Shown: piece after piece, positions 61,455 through 64,000 of the stretch
Numbering within the stretch: position 1 is the stretch's first letter
How the letters are laid out: each line of letters begins with the position of its first letter
DNA from: JACVRW01 sp963820315
GTDB taxonomy: Bacteria; Actinomycetota; Thermoleophilia; Solirubrobacterales; Thermoleophilaceae
Reading direction: 5' to 3'
DNA length: 64,000 nucleotides
NCBI GenBank assembly: GCA_963820315.1
Contig: CAWFZK010000009.1
Coordinates: 1-64,000 of the forward strand
Translations under genes and position numbers: made by a program
The notes under the pieces: model-generated
The model's database searches: none
The model's input: only the letters and a program-made list of their open reading frames with translations
Told to the model about the DNA's origin: nothing

Positions 61455-62813
61455 ATGACCATCGCAAGTGGCCGGGCGACGCCCGGTCAGCCCAAAGTGA
61501 TCGCCGCGGGCGCTCCGGACTTCGACCAAGCTCGCCAGGCCTTCAACCTGGCGGTCGATCAGCGCCCGCAGGAGGTCGCGTACCCGTCCGACGCCGGCGA
61601 CGTGGCGGCACTGGTGCGGCGCGCCCGCGAGCAGGGCCTGAGGATCGCGGCCCAGCGGACCGGCCACGGCGCCCAGGCGATCGACTGGGAACGGCCAACG
61701 CTGTTGCTCCGCACCGACAGGATGCTGGGGGTGGAGATCGACGCCGACGCCCGCAAGGCGCGGGTGAACGCGGGCGTCCGCTGGGACGACATCGTGGACG
61801 ATCTCTCCGAGCTGGGCCTGGCTGCGCTGCACGGCTCGGCCCGCGATATCTGCATCGCCGGCTATTCGCTCGGCGGCGGGCAGGGCTGGCTCGGGCGCAA
61901 GTACGGTCTGCAATCGAACAGCGTCACAGCGATCGAGCTCGTGACAGCTGACGGCGAGCTCGTCCGCGCCGATCGCGACAACGAGCCCGAGCTGTTCTGG
62001 GCGCTGCGCGGCGGTGGCGGCAACTTCGGTGTCGTCACGGCCCTCGAGTTCGACCTCTACCCGCTCGCCGAGCTCTATGCAGGGGCGCTCCTCTACGACT
62101 TCGAGCGCGGCGCTGAGGTGCTCCACGCCTGGCGTGAGCTCACCCCGGACGCGCCCGAGGAGATCTGCTCCGTGTTCAAGCTGCTGCAGCTCCCGGATCT
62201 GCCCGAGATCCCCGATCCGGTGCGAGGGAAGTCCTTCGCCGTGGTGCAGGCGGCTGTGCTGGGCGATGAGGCGGCCGGCGCCGATTTCGTCGAGCCGCTG
62301 CGTCGGCTCGGGCCGGCGATGGACACGTTCGCGATGGTCCCGCCCGTCGCACTCTCCTACCTCGCGATGGACCCCGAGGATCCGCTGCCCTACACCAGTT
62401 CCCATCACCTGATGAGCGAGCTGCCGGCCGAGGCGGTCGACACCCTCATCGACGTTGGTGGGGCGGGCTCGGGATCGCCCCTCGTGATGATCGAGCTGCG
62501 CCACCTCGGCGGGGCACTCGCCCGCCCGGAGCCGCACCACGGCGCATACGCGTCCATGAACGGCGAGTACAACATCTTCTCGCTGGGCGGCATCCTGGCG
62601 CCCGAGGACGCGCCGGTCATAAACGAGGCGGTGGACCGTGTGGCAGCGGCCATGGAGCCCTGGAGGAGCGGCTGGTACCTCAACTTCGTCGAGCGGCAGT
62701 TCGACATGTCGCGCGTCTTCGACGCGGAGACGTGGCGGCGGCTGCAGGCGGTGAAGGCGCAGGTCGACCCGGACGGGGTCTTCATGGGCAACCACGAGAT
62801 CACGCTGCCCTGA
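61455..62813 (+). CDS. FAD-dependent oxidoreductase, BBE-like with mono-covalent flavin site
   Basis: 452 residues from ATG at 61455. PCMH-type FAD domain with RTGHGAQ, where His71 is the expected 8-alpha flavin attachment. GYSLGGGQGWLGRKYGLQSN and ALRGGGGNFGVVTALEF follow, and a C-terminal BBE segment (VFMGNHEITLP) closes the protein. Where bicovalent members have Cys before PTVG, this one has Ala in GSARDICIAGY, so attachment is probably through His only. Oxidises an alcohol, sugar or amine; substrate not readable. Confidence 0.85.
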   Translation: MTIASGRATPGQPKVIAAGAPDFDQARQAFNLAVDQRPQEVAYPSDAGDVAALVRRAREQGLRIAAQRTGHGAQAIDWERPTLLLRTDRMLGVEIDADARKARVNAGVRWDDIVDDLSELGLAALHGSARDICIAGYSLGGGQGWLGRKYGLQSNSVTAIELVTADGELVRADRDNEPELFWALRGGGGNFGVVTALEFDLYPLAELYAGALLYDFERGAEVLHAWRELTPDAPEEICSVFKLLQLPDLPEIPDPVRGKSFAVVQAAVLGDEAAGADFVEPLRRLGPAMDTFAMVPPVALSYLAMDPEDPLPYTSSHHLMSELPAEAVDTLIDVGGAGSGSPLVMIELRHLGGALARPEPHHGAYASMNGEYNIFSLGGILAPEDAPVINEAVDRVAAAMEPWRSGWYLNFVERQFDMSRVFDAETWRRLQAVKAQVDPDGVFMGNHEITLP

Positions 62814-62855
62814 GCGCGGGAGGTCCACGCAACCAGCCAGGTGCCGCCGGGGGGT

Positions 62856-62877
62856 CCGGGGGGCGTGAGCCCCCTGG
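62856..62877. terminator. hairpin between convergent genes
   Basis: CCGGGGGG-cgtgag-CCCCCTGG lies between stops at 62813 and 62884 and could end transcription from both sides. No U-tract. Confidence 0.5.
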
Positions 62878-62883
62878 CCGGCA

Positions 62884-63998
62884 TCAGGCGGGCGGGTCGG
62901 CAACGATCCGCACGTCCACGCCCGGCAGGCGCCGCATCAGCCGCTCTGGCAGCCACTCCGTTATGCGCGCCAGGGCACCGCGTGGACGCGGCTGGCCCAT
63001 GAACACGTAGGTCGTGCCGCGCTCCGCGGCGACGCGCGCCGCAGCCTCGACGAGGTCGTCGCCCTCCTCGACGATCAGGTCGGCGCCCAGCAGGGTCGCC
63101 AGGCGGCGGAGCTCCTCGAGCTGCTGGCGCTCCTGGCCGCGCGGCGGCTCGCCGGGCGGCGCCATGTAGAGCAGGTCGAGGTCGCCGCCGAGCCGCTGGG
63201 AGGAGCGCCAGGCCCGGCGCACGAGACGCTGCGAGGACTCGTCGGGCGTGACGAGCGCGAGCACGCGCTCCGCCACCGCCTGCGGCGCGTCGCCGAAGAG
63301 CTTCTGCTCGCGGGTGCCGAGCGCCTCGGCGGGCGTGATGAGCCGGCGCGACTCGACCTCCTCGGCGACCTGGCGCAGCGCCACCTCGCGCAATGCGGAC
63401 AGGTTCTCGACCTTGAAGAAGCTGTTCAGCGCCGTCTGGATCCGCTCCTGGCGGGTAGACCTTGCCCTCGCGCAGGCGCTGGATGCAGCGCCTCGGGGGT
63501 CAGGTCCATCAGCACGACCTCGTCGGCCGAGGCGAGCACCGCGTCGGGGAACGTCTCGCGCACGCGCACGCCGGTCAGCTCCGCCACGCGGTCGTTCAGC
63601 GACTCGAGGTGCTGGACGTTGACGGTCGAGAAGACGTCGATGCCGGCGTCCAGCACGTCGTCGATGTCCTCGTAGCGCTTGTGGTGCTCGACGCCGGGCG
63701 CGTTCGTGTGCGCGAGCTCGTCGATCAGGCAGAGCTCGGGGGCGCGCTGGAAGATCGCGGGCAGGTCCATCTCCTGGAGCTCGGCGCCGCGGTACTCGAC
63801 GCTCCGGCGCGGGATCACCTCGAGGCCCTCGGCCACCGCGGCGGTCTCGCTGCGCCCGTGGGTCTCGAGGATGCCTATGACGACGTCGCGGCGGTCGGCG
63901 ACTGCGGCCTTGCCCTCCTGGAGCATGCGGTAGGTCTTTCCGACGCCAGCCGCCATGCCGAGAAAGATCTTGTAGTGCCCGCGCCCCTCCTGGGACAT
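62884..63998 (-). CDS. KdpD N-terminal plus universal-stress-protein-like protein without kinase, one frameshift
   Basis: From ATG at 63998, about 371 residues. KdpD domain: KIFLGMAAGVGKTYRML (Walker A-like), VVIGILETHGR, LCLIDELAHTNAPG and DVFSTVNVQHLESLND. Near 63485 the frame changes into SFFKVENLSALREVALRQVAEEVESR and a Usp domain (LALVTPDESSQRLVRRAWR, RGTTYVFMGQPRPRG). It ends there, without the sensor helices and histidine kinase of full KdpD. Short KdpD proteins occur with Kdp potassium pumps in several phyla; kdpFABC, if present, lies beyond the window edge at 64000. Confidence 0.8.
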   Translation of the reverse strand, partial: VPGGARALQDLSRHGGWRRKDLPHAPGGQGRSRRPPRRRHRHPRDPRAQRDRRGGRGPRGDPAPERRVPRRRAPGDGPARDLPARPRALPDRRARAHERARRRAPQALRGHRRRAGRRHRRLLDRQRPAPRVAERPRGGADRRARARDVPRRGARLGRRGRADGPDPRGAASSACARARSTRQERIQTALNSFFKVENLSALREVALRQVAEEVESRRLITPAEALGTREQKLFGDAPQAVAERVLALVTPDESSQRLVRRAWRSSQRLGGDLDLLYMAPPGEPPRGQERQQLEELRRLATLLGADLIVEEGDDLVEAAARVAAERGTTYVFMGQPRPRGALARITEWLPERLMRRLPGVDVRIVADPPA

Positions 63999-64000
63999 GG

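Overview
The window is very GC-rich, densely packed chromosomal DNA. It has many GTG and TTG starts, 4-base stop/start overlaps and Fe/Mn, STAS and TetR genes of the usual actinobacterial kind. Gene content (a cyclic 2,3-diphosphoglycerate synthetase with 2-phosphoglycerate kinase, AlkZ-type glycosylase, cytochrome bd, collagen-like and repeat-rich secreted proteins) best fits a deep-branching actinobacterium such as Thermoleophilia/Solirubrobacterales or Rubrobacteria. That placement is inferred from gene content, not from a marker gene. At least 17 single-base frameshifts break about 14 otherwise intact, conserved genes. This looks like residual sequencing or assembly error rather than decay, and those genes are annotated here as whole loci.

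Layout. 1-8.1 kb: Nudix hydrolase, phosphodiester glycosidase, an SDR/TetR pair with a likely TetR operator, a STAS protein, a duplicated DUF892 protein, a GCS2-family ligase, a CAP protein and a histidine phosphatase. 8-12.8 kb: a membrane protein divergent from cydA-cydB and a 56-codon membrane ORF, then a secreted 5'-nucleotidase. 12.8-16 kb: an acetyltransferase and a sulfur module (persulfide dioxygenase-rhodanese and a TauE/SafE exporter). 16-21.5 kb: ZnuA-like lipoprotein with a candidate Zur box, an MMPL transporter, a Fur-family regulator, haloalkane dehalogenase and superoxide dismutase. 21.5-28.3 kb: tRNA-Leu, a fatty-acid-hydroxylase-like enzyme, an animal-type heme peroxidase, an antibiotic-kinase-like protein, an ArsR/SRPBCC pair and a collagen-like secreted protein.

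28.3-36.35 kb is the most striking part. A recombinase scar next to tRNA-Glu is followed by a clear cobalamin riboswitch. Downstream lie six genes, every one overlapping the next by four bases: three secreted or lipid-anchored proteins with transcobalamin C-terminal-like (DUF4430) modules, an EcfT, a double EcfA ATPase, and an EcfS fused to an external alpha/alpha-toroid and a C-terminal membrane anchor. Animal transcobalamin consists of exactly these two folds (alpha/alpha barrel plus DUF4430-like beta domain). The operon therefore looks like a split, membrane-tethered transcobalamin-like capture system feeding an ECF transporter.

36.3-44.3 kb: an SDR, then a tight operon of nitroreductase, GlpD, FolP, metallophosphoesterase, cyclic 2,3-DPG synthetase and 2-phosphoglycerate kinase, followed by a Rho paralogue whose P-loop lysine is missing. 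44.3-55.9 kb: a methyltransferase, a secreted TIM-barrel isomerase/epimerase, a PKD-containing sugar dehydrogenase, a response regulator/kinase/CpaB-like trio, RpiA, a 1014-residue secreted protein and an N-terminally truncated M28 peptidase. 56-64 kb: Lon protease with a strong terminator, a polyglycine-hydrolase-like secreted serine hydrolase, an AlkZ-like glycosylase, an FAD oxidoreductase and a short KdpD-like protein at the right edge. A palindromic element with the core GGGGCCATGGCCCC occurs twice.
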